Counted from the first letter of the stretch, positions 47,615 to 57,310 are shown. The stretch is 64,000 nucleotides of DNA from Candidatus Heimdallarchaeota archaeon (GCA_021399345.1 JAAFKI010000182.1:1-64000), one strand, 5' to 3'. Numbers and translations: made by a program. The notes: generated by a model not told the origin, from the letters alone.

Positions 47615-48358
47615 TTATTTCAGATATAAAATAACTAAAACTAATGCTGCAATTGACAAAAGTATTGCGATAACGTCCAATAATCTGATTCTTACATCAA
47701 GATAAAGATTCCTTCTTCTTTTAGGAACAAAACCCTTAATTGTCATAGATTCAGCAAGATCAATACCTCTATTTATTGAATCTGTTATTAATGGTTTCAG
47801 AGTTTTTCTAAAAATATAGATTTGTTTCCGAATTTCCCATTTTTTAGCAGTTAAACCTTTAATTTTTCTAATATCGTTTATTTCTTGAGCTTCCCTAGCA
47901 GTAATTGGAACGAACTGGTAGATTGTAATGATAAACCAGACTAACATTGCAGGAATATACATTTTTTCTAATGAAATCGCTAGTTCATAAGGTTCAACTG
48001 AGTAGAAGAACCAAGAAATTATCAAAAAAGATGTTGTAAATCGGCATACAATAATTGCATAAAGAAAGTATACATTTTCAACTGTAAGAGTAATATTTGC
48101 CAGAAGAGTAGCTATAAGAGAAAACAATGATAGGAAGAATAAAGAAATAATGATAAATTTAACTCTGGCTCTAACAATTATTGCTAAGAAAAGAGAGAAT
48201 ACTGCCAAGCTTCCTAGTAAATATATGTTACTAGAATAGAGAACACTTGTTAAGAAGATAAGAACGATTACTGATTTGGTTCTTGGGTCAAAACGAAACC
48301 GTTTCTTCGAAAGATGTACTTCAATTTCATTTTTAACAGTTATTCCCACGATTTTCAC
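47615..48358 (-). CDS. ecfT: ECF transporter transmembrane component EcfT
   Basis: 247 residues with about five to six membrane helices. The cytosolic coupling region SREAQEI-type sequence (TAREAQEINDIRKIKGL, about 151-167) and the second Ala-Arg-Gly-like stretch SINRGIDLAESMTIKGF (about 193-209) match the coupling helices of EcfT. The GTG start overlaps the stop of the ATPase gene by 4 nt, a typical coupling. It would scaffold a vitamin- or metal-specific S component, but none is seen in the window. Confidence 0.88.
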   Translation of the reverse strand: MKIVGITVKNEIEVHLSKKRFRFDPRTKSVIVLIFLTSVLYSSNIYLLGSLAVFSLFLAIIVRARVKFIIISLFFLSLFSLIATLLANITLTVENVYFLYAIIVCRFTTSFLIISWFFYSVEPYELAISLEKMYIPAMLVWFIITIYQFVPITAREAQEINDIRKIKGLTAKKWEIRKQIYIFRKTLKPLITDSINRGIDLAESMTIKGFVPKRRRNLYLDVRIRLLDVIAILLSIAALVLVILYLK

Positions 48359-49830
48359 CCCTTTATGGATTTTGTAAAATTCTTCTTGCTTAATTTAGTT
48401 TCAAATTGATTTTTTGGACCTCTAAAGCTGATTTGACCATTTTCTAATCCAATAAATTCATCTGCTATTTCTCCAATCCATCTCCAATCATGAGATATTA
48501 TGATTACAGTTGTTCCATTCTTTTTCATGTTTACAATTTGATTTTTTACCCATGATTTATTTTTATCATCTAATCCATTTGTAATTTCATCTAAAATTAT
48601 TACTTCTGGTTGATGTTGGATTGCAGTAAGAAACGATAATCTTCTTTTTTCACCATGTGATAATGAATGAGGATTAAATTGCATTAAATCTCTCAAACCA
48701 CTGTTTTTCACCATTGTATCGGTGTCCTCAGAAATAATTTCCTTTCGGATATTATTTGATATTAATAGGATTTCATCTATTGATGTTTCCTCAAAAAACT
48801 GTTTATCTGGATCTTGAAATACAACCCCAATCCTTTTGGTTTTTTCTGTCCAAGAAAGTGATTGTAGATCTATATTATCTAACTTGATTGAGCCTTGTTT
48901 CGGTTTAAGTAGTCCAATTAGAAGCTTTAGAAGAGTAGTTTTTCCCGACCCATTATCTCCTACAAGAGCCACAATTTTTCCCTTACTAATTTTTAATGAA
49001 ATGTTTGATAACTGAAATTTTTCTGAAAAATCAAAACTTAGATTCTCTATGCTCACTTTAGCTTGCTTATCTGTTTTTTTTTCTTCATCTTCAGTTCTGC
49101 TAATTTTATTAGGTTTTTTCCTTTCAATCGCTGAAACTTTTGCGATTAAGTTTTCTTCAGCAATCTTTCCCCTTTCAATTCTTATTATTTTTGAAGCGAA
49201 CTCTAAATATTCTTCATATTCGTGAGTTGCAATTATTATGGTTTTCCCTTTTCTATTTAGTTGGATAAATGTGTCGAGTATCAGTTTCTTGTTATTTTGA
49301 TCCAAGTTTGCTAAAGGCTCATCAGCAACAATTATTTCCGGATTATCAGCTATAGCTGTTCCAATTGCTACTAATTGTTTTTCTCCTTCCGACAATTCAT
49401 TTAATTTTCTTTCTATAATTTTTCCTATATTCAAATCTCCTACTACTGAATGAACCTTTTCTACTATTTCTTCTCTAGTATAATCCTTATATTCAAGTGG
49501 AAATGCAATCTCTGAAAATACGTAAGGGGTTGTGAAAGAGTTTTCGAGTCGCTGTGGAATATATCCTATAATTTTTGAAAGCTTAGTGTATTGAACATTT
49601 GATATTTCGGTACCTTTTAACAGCATTTCCCCCAGTTTACCCCCCTCATAAAAATTCTCTAGCAAACCTAGAATTGAATAACAAATTGTGCTTTTACCAG
49701 ATCCACTTACGCCTGTTATGACTATGAATTCACCTTTTGAGATTGAGAAGTTAAGATTAGATACAGCTGGCTTTTCTCTTGAAAAATAACGAAAACTGAA
49801 ATTATTAAATGAAATAGTAGCATCTTTCAC
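48355..49830 (-). CDS. ECF transporter ATPase with two fused NBDs
   Basis: 491 residues with two complete ABC ATPase domains. The first has Walker A GVSGSGKS (40-47), signature LSEGEKQL (about 145-152) and Walker B IIVADEP; the second has Walker A GDNGSGKT (about 292-299), LSHGEKRRL and VIILDEIT. Each half corresponds to EcfA1 or EcfA2, so one polypeptide gives the heterodimer. Both halves keep the catalytic Glu. It powers uptake with EcfT encoded next. The substrate-binding S component is missing locally, so group II usage, with S genes elsewhere, is likely. Confidence 0.9.
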   Translation of the reverse strand: MKDATISFNNFSFRYFSREKPAVSNLNFSISKGEFIVITGVSGSGKSTICYSILGLLENFYEGGKLGEMLLKGTEISNVQYTKLSKIIGYIPQRLENSFTTPYVFSEIAFPLEYKDYTREEIVEKVHSVVGDLNIGKIIERKLNELSEGEKQLVAIGTAIADNPEIIVADEPLANLDQNNKKLILDTFIQLNRKGKTIIIATHEYEEYLEFASKIIRIERGKIAEENLIAKVSAIERKKPNKISRTEDEEKKTDKQAKVSIENLSFDFSEKFQLSNISLKISKGKIVALVGDNGSGKTTLLKLLIGLLKPKQGSIKLDNIDLQSLSWTEKTKRIGVVFQDPDKQFFEETSIDEILLISNNIRKEIISEDTDTMVKNSGLRDLMQFNPHSLSHGEKRRLSFLTAIQHQPEVIILDEITNGLDDKNKSWVKNQIVNMKKNGTTVIIISHDWRWIGEIADEFIGLENGQISFRGPKNQFETKLSKKNFTKSIKG

Positions 49831-49848
49831 AGTTTTTCCTCCAAAATA

Positions 49849-50859
49849 CTACTTTTTCTTTATTTCGCTTAGAACTAATTTAAGTATGAATTCTAGCAAC
49901 TTTTCATTATCCTTTGGAATTTTATTACTTGGTCTAATATTCATGCCTGCAGCTGTTAAATGACCCCCACCCGACCCATTAAACTGATTTGCAATACTAT
50001 TTGCTAAATCACCCAAATTAACATCATTTCTCTTTGCAAATTGAACAGTGCTTCTAAAACTAATTCGTATTTCATCATCTTGATGTGGTGTCATAACGGC
50101 TGCAAAATCAGTTCCAAGCCCAATTAGCGCTCGTGCTACAGAAGCTTCATAACTGCTAATATACGATATTGTGTAAATATCCTCTCCCTCTTTATGGTGT
50201 AATAATCTCTTGGTCCCTTTTATTCTTGCCATTTTTTCAGATACACTCATAGGTGATTGCAATGTGTTAATTGCTTTTTCATAATCTCCACCACTCTGGA
50301 TAAGAAATTCTACTATTGAAAATATAGACGCAGATATATATCTAAATCTTCTTGAATCAAAAATCATTCCGATTAGAAACAAGGTAGCAATTTTAGGTGG
50401 AGGTATAACTTTTAATTCCATATAAATTTGTGATAAAATTTCTGCTGTTGATGACAATTTTTTGACAATTGCATAGTCAACCTTATCAGTATATTCGTGA
50501 TGTGAATGGTGGTCAATCACAAAGGATAAAGTTCCCCTCCCAGTGATGCTTTTTAATGGGAACTCCCCGATTTGGTCTAAATTATTCGTGTCGCAAAGAA
50601 AAATGGCATCTAGATTGATATCATCTAGATTGTCAAGGAATTTTTCTTTTTTAATATCTAACATTCCCTTTGATAGATTACTCATTGTGTGTGAAAACAA
50701 GTATATTGATGAAGAAGGGACATATTTTTCAAGAAGGTATTTCAAACCTATGGCACTTGAAACCGAGTCAGGATCGGCATTTCGATGAGTAAAAATTCCT
50801 ATATTCTTAACTTTTTCTTGATTAAGTAAATCTACAATTTTTATGAATTCTTGAGACAT
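49849..50859 (-). CDS. DHH-DHHA1 family phosphoesterase
   Basis: 336 residues. Motifs are HRNADPDSVSSAIGL (about 24-38), FLCDTNNLDQIG (about 87-98), VIDHHSHHEYTD (about 113-124) and the C-terminal DHHA1 GSGGGHLTAAGMNI (about 295-308). These place it among NrnA/GdpP-like or RecJ-like DHH phosphoesterases that cleave nano-RNA, pAp or cyclic dinucleotides, using Mn. It begins inside the end of the DUF3194 gene (19 nt overlap, with GGAGGAG upstream), so it is translationally coupled to it. Confidence 0.92.
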   Translation of the reverse strand: MSQEFIKIVDLLNQEKVKNIGIFTHRNADPDSVSSAIGLKYLLEKYVPSSSIYLFSHTMSNLSKGMLDIKKEKFLDNLDDINLDAIFLCDTNNLDQIGEFPLKSITGRGTLSFVIDHHSHHEYTDKVDYAIVKKLSSTAEILSQIYMELKVIPPPKIATLFLIGMIFDSRRFRYISASIFSIVEFLIQSGGDYEKAINTLQSPMSVSEKMARIKGTKRLLHHKEGEDIYTISYISSYEASVARALIGLGTDFAAVMTPHQDDEIRISFRSTVQFAKRNDVNLGDLANSIANQFNGSGGGHLTAAGMNIRPSNKIPKDNEKLLEFILKLVLSEIKKK

Positions 50860-51146
50860 TTAAGCTCCTCCTTGAGAGCTTTTTGCCCGTATTCGAAAAG
50901 CTCTTTTTGCAAATTCTCCAATTGTGAGGAAGTTAAGCCACCAACAATGTCGAAATCTAATGCTAGAGTCAGTATGCTATCTGAGTTTTGAGATAGACTT
51001 ACCATTATACTGTAATCTGTAAGGAGTTGTCCAAAATCATGATTTTGAATATATGCGATTATTTTCTCTTCCACATTAGAAGCTGTTTCTTCCAAATCCT
51101 CATTAGACAAGGTTCCTATTCCTATTTCCTCTATTTCAGATGACAT
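50841..51146 (-). CDS. DUF3194 family protein
   Basis: 101 residues, acidic and mixed alpha/beta: LSNEDLEETASNVEEKIIAYIQ, then a strand pair DYSIMVSLSQNSDSILTLALDFDIVGG and a C-terminal helix. This matches the small archaeal DUF3194 family by size and by location, directly after prefoldin beta. The function is unknown; the position suggests a role with prefoldin or the DHH enzyme that overlaps it by 19 nt. Confidence 0.75.
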   Translation of the reverse strand: MSSEIEEIGIGTLSNEDLEETASNVEEKIIAYIQNHDFGQLLTDYSIMVSLSQNSDSILTLALDFDIVGGLTSSQLENLQKELFEYGQKALKEELKCLKNS

Positions 51147-51189
51147 TTTATTTACTCTTAAGATAATTAAAGAAGAGCTAAGTTGGAAA

Positions 51190-51531
51190 TTATTTCTTTC
51201 CCATGAGCTTCTCTTGCAATTCTTTCACAGACGACATTAGTTTTTTTTCTCTATTTGTTAAAGAGGAAAGTCTAACATCAATTTTTTCTTGTTCTTCTGT
51301 AAGGTGATTTTTAACATCATCAACATTTGATTGGAACAACAATCTTCCTGCAGAACGATAAATTACTGCAGAAGGATCCATATCTTTCGTTTCTTTCAAT
51401 GCTATATCTACATCACGTTTTTCCAACTCTTGTTGTTGTAAATTCATTCGAATAGCTTCCAATTGCTGAACAAGTTGATTAAAACGTTGAACATCTTCCT
51501 GTTGCTCTGGTGTAATTTGTGGGGCTGCCAT
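51190..51531 (-). CDS. pfdB: Prefoldin subunit beta
   Basis: 113 residues: two long coiled-coil helices (about 10-50 and 70-112) flanking a beta hairpin with DPSAVIYRSAGRLLFQ (about 52-67), the standard prefoldin beta layout. It forms a jellyfish-shaped hexamer with two alpha subunits and carries unfolded proteins to the chaperonin. Here it lies 176 nt downstream of the actin gene on the same strand, with a T-run terminator between. DUF3194 follows after 43 nt. Confidence 0.95.
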   Translation of the reverse strand: MAAPQITPEQQEDVQRFNQLVQQLEAIRMNLQQQELEKRDVDIALKETKDMDPSAVIYRSAGRLLFQSNVDDVKNHLTEEQEKIDVRLSSLTNREKKLMSSVKELQEKLMGKK

Positions 51532-51670
51532 TTGTTTACTCTCACTTATATTCTAAAACTATGCAACAACACAAATAAGATAAATCTTTTGATAAAAGGG
51601 AAACGTTACACATACAAATATTGAGAGAATCTGATTTTTCTATTCTCGTTTACAAGAAATTACAAATCAC

Positions 51671-51705
51671 AAAAAAAATAAAAAATAAAAGAAAAAAGAA
51701 AAAAA
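51671..51705 (-). terminator. T-run terminator after the actin gene
   Basis: The minus strand has at least five poly-T tracts within 35 nt, just after the actin stop at 51708. It probably ends most actin transcripts before pfdB. Confidence 0.55.
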
Positions 51706-51707
51706 TC

Positions 51708-52844
51708 TTAGATACAGCGATAAACTGAGGTAGGACCAATTTCTCTATATTCTTTGCGGGTAACCCACAATTTAGCGAATGTTTTTAGAGAACTTAAAAT
51801 ACTACCACCAATCCAGACTGAATATCTTCTTTCAGGAGGTGCAATGATTTTAACTTCCATTGTCTCTGGGACAAGTTCAGTTAATTCCTTGTGCAAACGT
51901 TCCTTAAGACCTGGGAACATTGTTGAACCACCGGATAGAACAATATTGGCATAAAGATCTCTTCGGAGATCGACATCACAATTCTGGATGGATCTATAGA
52001 TTAATTCATCTAATGGGTTTTCTTCTGAACCTATAGCACCTGGATTAAAGCACAACTCGGGAGCCATGAAACGCTCGGCACCAATGGTTAATGTTTCACC
52101 ATCGGGTAATGTGTAAGTTTTTTCCATTCCAGATACCTTTTCTGCTAGTTTTAGTTCTTTTTCAGGATCTAAAGCTACGTAACAAAGGCGCTCTTTAATA
52201 TCACGGACAATTTCTCTTTCAGCACTGCTGGATAGAGAATAACCTCTTTGACGTAGAAGTCTTCTGAGGTAATCTGTAATATCTCGACCACCAATATCGG
52301 ATCTATGAATGGCATGGCTTATAGCGAAACCCTCGTAGACAGGGACAATGTGAGTAACCCCATCTCCAGAATCTACAACTATACCAGTTGTACGACCAGA
52401 AGCATAAAGTGATAGAATAGCCTGCATTGAGATATACATAGCAGGAACATTGAATGTATCAAACATTAATTCTGCCATTTTTTCTTTGTTTTGATTTTTG
52501 TTTAATGGAGGTTCAGTTAATAGAACAGGATGTTCGTTAGGATTGACTCTTAAATCATTGTAAAATGTATAATGCCAAATTCTCTCCATTGCATCCCAGT
52601 CTTGAACTTGTCCATGTTCGACAGGATAAACAAGTTTCAAAACACCACGGAGGTTAATTGCTTCCTCGCCTATGTAATACTCGCGGACATAGTGTTCAAC
52701 ATCAGTCATAATGATCTGATATTTTGGATAACCAATAATTGTTGGAAAAACACTTCTTGGTTGATCTTCGCCTGCAAAACCGTTCTTTGTAAAACCAGTA
52801 CCGTTATCTATAACCAGCGGTTTATTTTGAATCATCTCTTCCAT
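51708..52844 (-). CDS. Asgard actin (lokiactin-type), close to eukaryotic actin
   Basis: 378 residues from the ATG at 52844, preceded by GTGAT; a GTG at 52853 is part of that motif. Actin signatures: phosphate-1 [14 protein letters not shown] (about 14-27), the catalytic Gln in [18 protein letters not shown], phosphate-2 [17 protein letters not shown] including the His that matches actin His161, the adenosine motif [11 protein letters not shown] and the C-terminal [15 protein letters not shown]. Large stretches align without gaps to eukaryotic actin, including the D-loop region and subdomain 4. It should form filaments that hydrolyse ATP. It is monocistronic and lies upstream of prefoldin beta. 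Confidence 0.97.
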   Translation of the reverse strand: MEEMIQNKPLVIDNGTGFTKNGFAGEDQPRSVFPTIIGYPKYQIIMTDVEHYVREYYIGEEAINLRGVLKLVYPVEHGQVQDWDAMERIWHYTFYNDLRVNPNEHPVLLTEPPLNKNQNKEKMAELMFDTFNVPAMYISMQAILSLYASGRTTGIVVDSGDGVTHIVPVYEGFAISHAIHRSDIGGRDITDYLRRLLRQRGYSLSSSAEREIVRDIKERLCYVALDPEKELKLAEKVSGMEKTYTLPDGETLTIGAERFMAPELCFNPGAIGSEENPLDELIYRSIQNCDVDLRRDLYANIVLSGGSTMFPGLKERLHKELTELVPETMEVKIIAPPERRYSVWIGGSILSSLKTFAKLWVTRKEYREIGPTSVYRCI

Positions 52845-52870
52845 AGATATCACTTTTACTTGTTTTTATT

Positions 52871-52930
52871 GAATCCAAATTTCGTCTTGGTCTTATGGAT
52901 TCATAACCTTGAAGTATATATTAAATGTTT
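52871..52930 (-). promoter_or_regulatory. Actin gene promoter with an inverted repeat
   Basis: Minus strand has TTTAATATATACTTC (about 52912-52926) as TATA element, predicting start near 52893. A 7-bp inverted repeat GAATCCA/TGGATTC (52871-52877 and 52896-52902) straddles that point. The gap 52931-53069 shows no gene. Confidence 0.45.
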
Positions 52931-53069
52931 TGATAGTATTAGCCTAAATGACATGAACACTATAGTAGCTTTTATATACAAAATTCAAAGTTCCACGTCG
53001 TTACAACTGCTAACTACATCTAGAAAAATTACTGTTCTTCTGAAAACCTTTATAATATCTGTTTTTGGA

Positions 53070-54062
53070 TTACAAACTACCATAGTAAAGCAGATTTTCC
53101 CTAATCTCTTTTTCGCTAAAACCTGCACTAATTCCGACAATAATTCTGATTATATCCATTGTCTCTGCGAGCTTCAGTTCAAAGAAACCAATTAATGCAT
53201 CCAGTTGCAGAACTGTTCCAAAACGAAATGTCCTTTTCCAGTAATCTAATAAGTATCTCTCAACTGCAAATTCCAAATCATGTAATGGCACTTCTTTAAC
53301 CCCAATATATTTAGAAAAGACTGTTCGATAAGGAGCATAGTTGTATATTTCCAGAACTTCTTGAATACTTGTTGCCTTCAATCCCTTTACAGTGAATTTA
53401 TTGGGTTGGATGAATCTATATGCAGGTATATTTAGAGCTATACAGCGACATAAAGCTAAGATATTTTTCATATTAACATATGTTTCATAATGTTTTGATA
53501 CTTTAGGCAGCATACTATAGATATGTTGATCTATTGCAGATTCTAGGGGTGTAAAACTTCCAGTTGTTTTAAATTCTTCATTTGCCAATTTAAGGTCTTC
53601 TCGCAAAGTCTGATTATTTTGATTAACAATTATCTCTTCAATTGACCTATTAAGTAATTTCGAATAATAATCGACTGAATAATCAGTAACTGGAACCAGA
53701 CGGGATAAAATCTCTTCATGCTTCATTTCTCTATTTATGCCTTGAAATATTATACGAAGATTTTCAGCGTGATATCGCTCACTATAATTTCTGATCTTCT
53801 TCTTAACTGTGGATCCTGATTGTTTGTAGAATTTAGTCAGTAATTCAGAATAAGAATTTTTAAGATTTCTAGCTACATCAGAAATTTGTGTTTCAAAATT
53901 AAGGTCTCCAATAATGCTGTCATAAGATGTTTGAGTAAAGGCCGCCCTCAATTCTTTAAGATTCTTTGAAGATAAGAGCAAACTTATTTGTGATTTTGTT
54001 AAGAAGTTACTAACAGCTCCATGGGCTCTACCTAGTAAATAACTTATATTTCCAAGTGACAT
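53070..54062 (-). CDS. atpC: A/V-type ATPase subunit C (V-ATPase d-like)
   Basis: 330 residues, nearly all helical, starting MSLGNISYLLGRAHGAVSNFL. The pattern of three related helical bundles (about 1-110, 110-220 and 220-330) with YHAENLRIIFQGI (about 97-109) and VERYLLDYW near the end matches archaeal subunit C, which links the central stalk to the membrane ring. The ATG is directly adjacent to the stop of the subunit I gene, preceded by GGGTGG, so translation is coupled. Confidence 0.93.
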   Translation of the reverse strand: MSLGNISYLLGRAHGAVSNFLTKSQISLLLSSKNLKELRAAFTQTSYDSIIGDLNFETQISDVARNLKNSYSELLTKFYKQSGSTVKKKIRNYSERYHAENLRIIFQGINREMKHEEILSRLVPVTDYSVDYYSKLLNRSIEEIIVNQNNQTLREDLKLANEEFKTTGSFTPLESAIDQHIYSMLPKVSKHYETYVNMKNILALCRCIALNIPAYRFIQPNKFTVKGLKATSIQEVLEIYNYAPYRTVFSKYIGVKEVPLHDLEFAVERYLLDYWKRTFRFGTVLQLDALIGFFELKLAETMDIIRIIVGISAGFSEKEIRENLLYYGSL

Positions 54063-57000
54063 TTAACCACCCTTTTGCTTGATAAAATTGATTGAAACAA
54101 GTTTCTCTTTTAGGGGAAGGAACTCTTTACCGTCTCCTGTATAGAATTTAGAGAACCATTCAACCCAGTGAAGCCTCAAAGTATTAAGGAATGATAATAG
54201 TCCTTCTAATGGTAATATTATGAATACTGCCAATAGAATTCCCACTACCCACCACACCCAAGAGATGCTAAGAGCTGAAGCATAATGACCATGTATCAAT
54301 CCTCCTGCAAAGTGTGACAAATCAATATGTGCTACGTCTAGGAATGCTCCTGAAAATGTTGATACTCTTGCAACTAAATCCACTCCAGTTAAAGTGAATG
54401 GCAATCCACTTAAGATTGCATGAACAAGTAAGAGTGCCATAATTCGGCTGAATGAAAGTGTGTTTGATATGAGTGCGATAATGTGATCAATTGCATCCAT
54501 AATTCCATCAGATTTGGCATGAATATACTCTAATACAAACAATACAGGGACTAGCCCTATCAGATATACAAATGCAGATGGTAACTGTTTAAGCGTAAAA
54601 TGAAATGCATGCCAATATATTCCATTCACTCCTACAATTATATTATAAAGTATAGCAAAGACCCCTACATAAACTACAGATAATGAAAGAGGAGCGCCCC
54701 AAGATGCGAATCCGTGACCATATCTCATGTTTTGATATACTTTCAATAATATTCCTAACTGAATCATTAGAAATCCTATTATTAGAGCAACAATTAGGAA
54801 TAGTTTTGTCTCATGTAATGGATTGATTATTGGTATCCAATTAATTCCTATCTTGCGCATCAATTCTGGTATGAGATGTTCGTCTCCTAGTAATGATCCA
54901 AAGAAGAACCCAAATATCGTTGAAGAAAAACCGCAGAAAAGAAGTAGTTCCGCACCAGAATAAAGATATCCTGTCATTGATTCATCTGGTTCAATTTTAT
55001 TCTTCTTTTTCCTATATAACAAGAATCCAGCTATCAGTGACAATAAAATTCCGTGTCCAATATCTGCAAACATGATGCCGAATAAAAATGGAAATGTAAA
55101 CCTAACGATTGAATAAGGATCAACTTGGTTAGTGTTTGGATGTCCAATACCACCTACAATCCCTCTTACTGCCCCAAATACTTTTCCTCTTTTTGTTATG
55201 GCAGGGTTAACTAATGGAACATCAGGATTTTCAGTAATTTCCATCTTGAAAGATAAATTTTTCTTGCTTTCATTCAGTTGCTTTAAAACTGTTTTAGATA
55301 TCCACCCCCATAGAACTATTCTTCCTTCAGATATTTGACATAGTTCAATGGTGTTTAAGCGGTTGCTTTCAACATTAATTAGCTCTTCACAAGCAGTTAA
55401 TCTATTTATAGCCTGATTCTTAATTTCTAGAAGTTTTTCTTCGCTTTCCTTCAATTCTATTTCAATTTCTTTTAAAGTGTCTTTCAATGAAACCTTTCTT
55501 TCAACCAGAGATAAATCATAGTCTATTGCTTGGAAAGAATATTCATTTAAAACACGCAAGATTGAGTTTTCATACTCCTTTAAAGATAGAATTAAGATGT
55601 TCCTTTCATTAGAACCTGAATCTGTAGGCTCGGAATCCCAGAATACAAGATTATTATCGGTGACTTCATTCAAAAAGAATCTCACAGATTTAAGGTTGGA
55701 TTTAGGAACAACTCCCAAGTAAGTTACAGTTTGGAAACCACTTTGAAGTAAAACTGCATCAATACCTCTTTCTTTGAGACCTTCTTCAAAAGGTAGAGAT
55801 AATTTTACTTGGCTCTGTTTCTTCTGAATTTCTTTATAAGACTCAAAAGCTTTTGTGATTTTCTCCTCATTTTCGCGCAAGAAATTTTCTATGAATGCTT
55901 TTGAGTGATCATAATCATCAATAATTTCATATTTCTCAGTATTTTGTTCTTCTGTATCTTTTAATTTGAGCATATTTGACAATCGCTTAACTCTTGACAG
56001 ATACTGACTCAGTTCTTGTCTCAAACTATTAACTTTCTCTAGAGTACTTGCATCTAATGATCCAATTTTCACTGGATGAACTGAGTTAAGAGAGTACAAA
56101 TGAGAAATGAATTGACGAGATGATTCCTCTGGACTCTCTAATCTCACAAATAGTGCTTTTTTTGCAAAAAGAAATCCTTCTCCACCTTCTCCAGTTTGTG
56201 GGAGGTGAGGTATATAGCTGTCTATTTTGCTTTCTTCCTTATCAAATTGCTCTTTAACTAGTAATTCTTGCTCAACATCTCTTTCTTTTTTACGAGATAA
56301 CGGAACATCTTCCAATATCACTATGTTACTATCTAATTGTAAAGAATTAATATTTTCAAAAAAAATGCTGTAGTTTTTTGATGTAACCCAACCCCATAAA
56401 GTAAAGTTTTTTGATGTAGTACGACCTCTTTCTTCCAGTGTTAGAGTTTTGTGAGTTGCTTTTATGAGCGTTAGATGGTACCTAATTTTTTCTGATAGTT
56501 CAGTAGAGAATTGTCTAATATCATCTTCAATTTTTTCTATATCTTGATTTACTTCAGAATAAAGTTCTTCTATTCTTGTTGTTTCTCTTATCTTTTCTAT
56601 GGATTTTAGAAGTTCAAGTTCAAATTCTGTTTCATCGAAATAATTATTACTGAGAATCTCTCCTATACGTTCTTTATAGTCATCTAAAGAAATACACAGC
56701 ATTACATTTTTTTCACTATTGTCTGTAGAAGAACTCCAGAAAAACATTTGACCAGCTGTAACTTCATTTAAGTAAAAGCGTATGATTTCTTCATATCCAC
56801 TAGGAATTTCTCCTAAAACAGTGAAAGTTCTTGAGCTTGAAGATAATAGGTCGATTGAAAATTCGTCATCCATATTGTTTTGGAATTGTTTCAAAGATGA
56901 AAGAATTCTGTTCTCTTTTTTCAACTTTTGTAATTCACTGGATTTTTTTATTATCTGATTTTCGTATTTTTCAAGAAAAACGTCTAAACTCTTCACTACT

Positions 57001-57266
57001 TCATTATGATTATTAATAGCAACTAAATCCTCTTCTTTTAATGATGAAAGGTCTTCCAATTGAATATTTAGAGCTTTGCTCAATCCCACTATTCTTTCCC
57101 ATCTGTCCTCCAAAATGTCTTTAGTTGCTTGTATTCTTGCTTGCTCTTTAGGACTTTGAGGGTCAACGATTATTTGTTCAAAGATATTTAGAGAAGATAT
57201 CTTTGTCAATAGTGTATTTGTATTTTTGACAGGTATCTGAACTTTTACTAGTTTAAACTTTGCCAT
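54063..57266 (-). CDS. atpI: A/V-type ATPase subunit I (a) with a duplicated cytosolic domain
   Basis: 1067 residues; archaeal subunit I is normally about 600-700. The membrane half is standard: FGIMFADIGHG (729-739) and LSFSRIMALLLVHA with the channel Arg941. The cytosolic half appears twice. Copy 1 spans about 1-325 with LGEIPSGYEEIIRFYLNEV (151-169) and LWGWVTSK (290-297). Copy 2 spans about 366-690 with LGVVPKSNLKSVRFFLNEV (517-535) and LWGWISK (652-658), at an offset of about 362-366 residues. Coiled-coil helices occur in both. The enzyme's stator arm could thus be doubled in length or have two stalk contacts. Subunit C follows directly. Confidence 0.93.
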   Translation of the reverse strand: MAKFKLVKVQIPVKNTNTLLTKISSLNIFEQIIVDPQSPKEQARIQATKDILEDRWERIVGLSKALNIQLEDLSSLKEEDLVAINNHNEVVKSLDVFLEKYENQIIKKSSELQKLKKENRILSSLKQFQNNMDDEFSIDLLSSSSRTFTVLGEIPSGYEEIIRFYLNEVTAGQMFFWSSSTDNSEKNVMLCISLDDYKERIGEILSNNYFDETEFELELLKSIEKIRETTRIEELYSEVNQDIEKIEDDIRQFSTELSEKIRYHLTLIKATHKTLTLEERGRTTSKNFTLWGWVTSKNYSIFFENINSLQLDSNIVILEDVPLSRKKERDVEQELLVKEQFDKEESKIDSYIPHLPQTGEGGEGFLFAKKALFVRLESPEESSRQFISHLYSLNSVHPVKIGSLDASTLEKVNSLRQELSQYLSRVKRLSNMLKLKDTEEQNTEKYEIIDDYDHSKAFIENFLRENEEKITKAFESYKEIQKKQSQVKLSLPFEEGLKERGIDAVLLQSGFQTVTYLGVVPKSNLKSVRFFLNEVTDNNLVFWDSEPTDSGSNERNILILSLKEYENSILRVLNEYSFQAIDYDLSLVERKVSLKDTLKEIEIELKESEEKLLEIKNQAINRLTACEELINVESNRLNTIELCQISEGRIVLWGWISKTVLKQLNESKKNLSFKMEITENPDVPLVNPAITKRGKVFGAVRGIVGGIGHPNTNQVDPYSIVRFTFPFLFGIMFADIGHGILLSLIAGFLLYRKKKNKIEPDESMTGYLYSGAELLLFCGFSSTIFGFFFGSLLGDEHLIPELMRKIGINWIPIINPLHETKLFLIVALIIGFLMIQLGILLKVYQNMRYGHGFASWGAPLSLSVVYVGVFAILYNIIVGVNGIYWHAFHFTLKQLPSAFVYLIGLVPVLFVLEYIHAKSDGIMDAIDHIIALISNTLSFSRIMALLLVHAILSGLPFTLTGVDLVARVSTFSGAFLDVAHIDLSHFAGGLIHGHYASALSISWVWWVVGILLAVFIILPLEGLLSFLNTLRLHWVEWFSKFYTGDGKEFLPLKEKLVSINFIKQKGG

Positions 57267-57310
57267 TCATAAGCCACCGATACTCTAACTAATCACGATA
57301 GGGGATTTTG

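Noticed and set aside
52572-53195. A 207-residue open frame on the plus strand opposite the actin 5' end
   Set aside because: It lies antisense to actin and subunit C, has a skewed Phe/Leu/Asn/Ile composition and no start signal. It is a shadow of AT-rich coding sequence.
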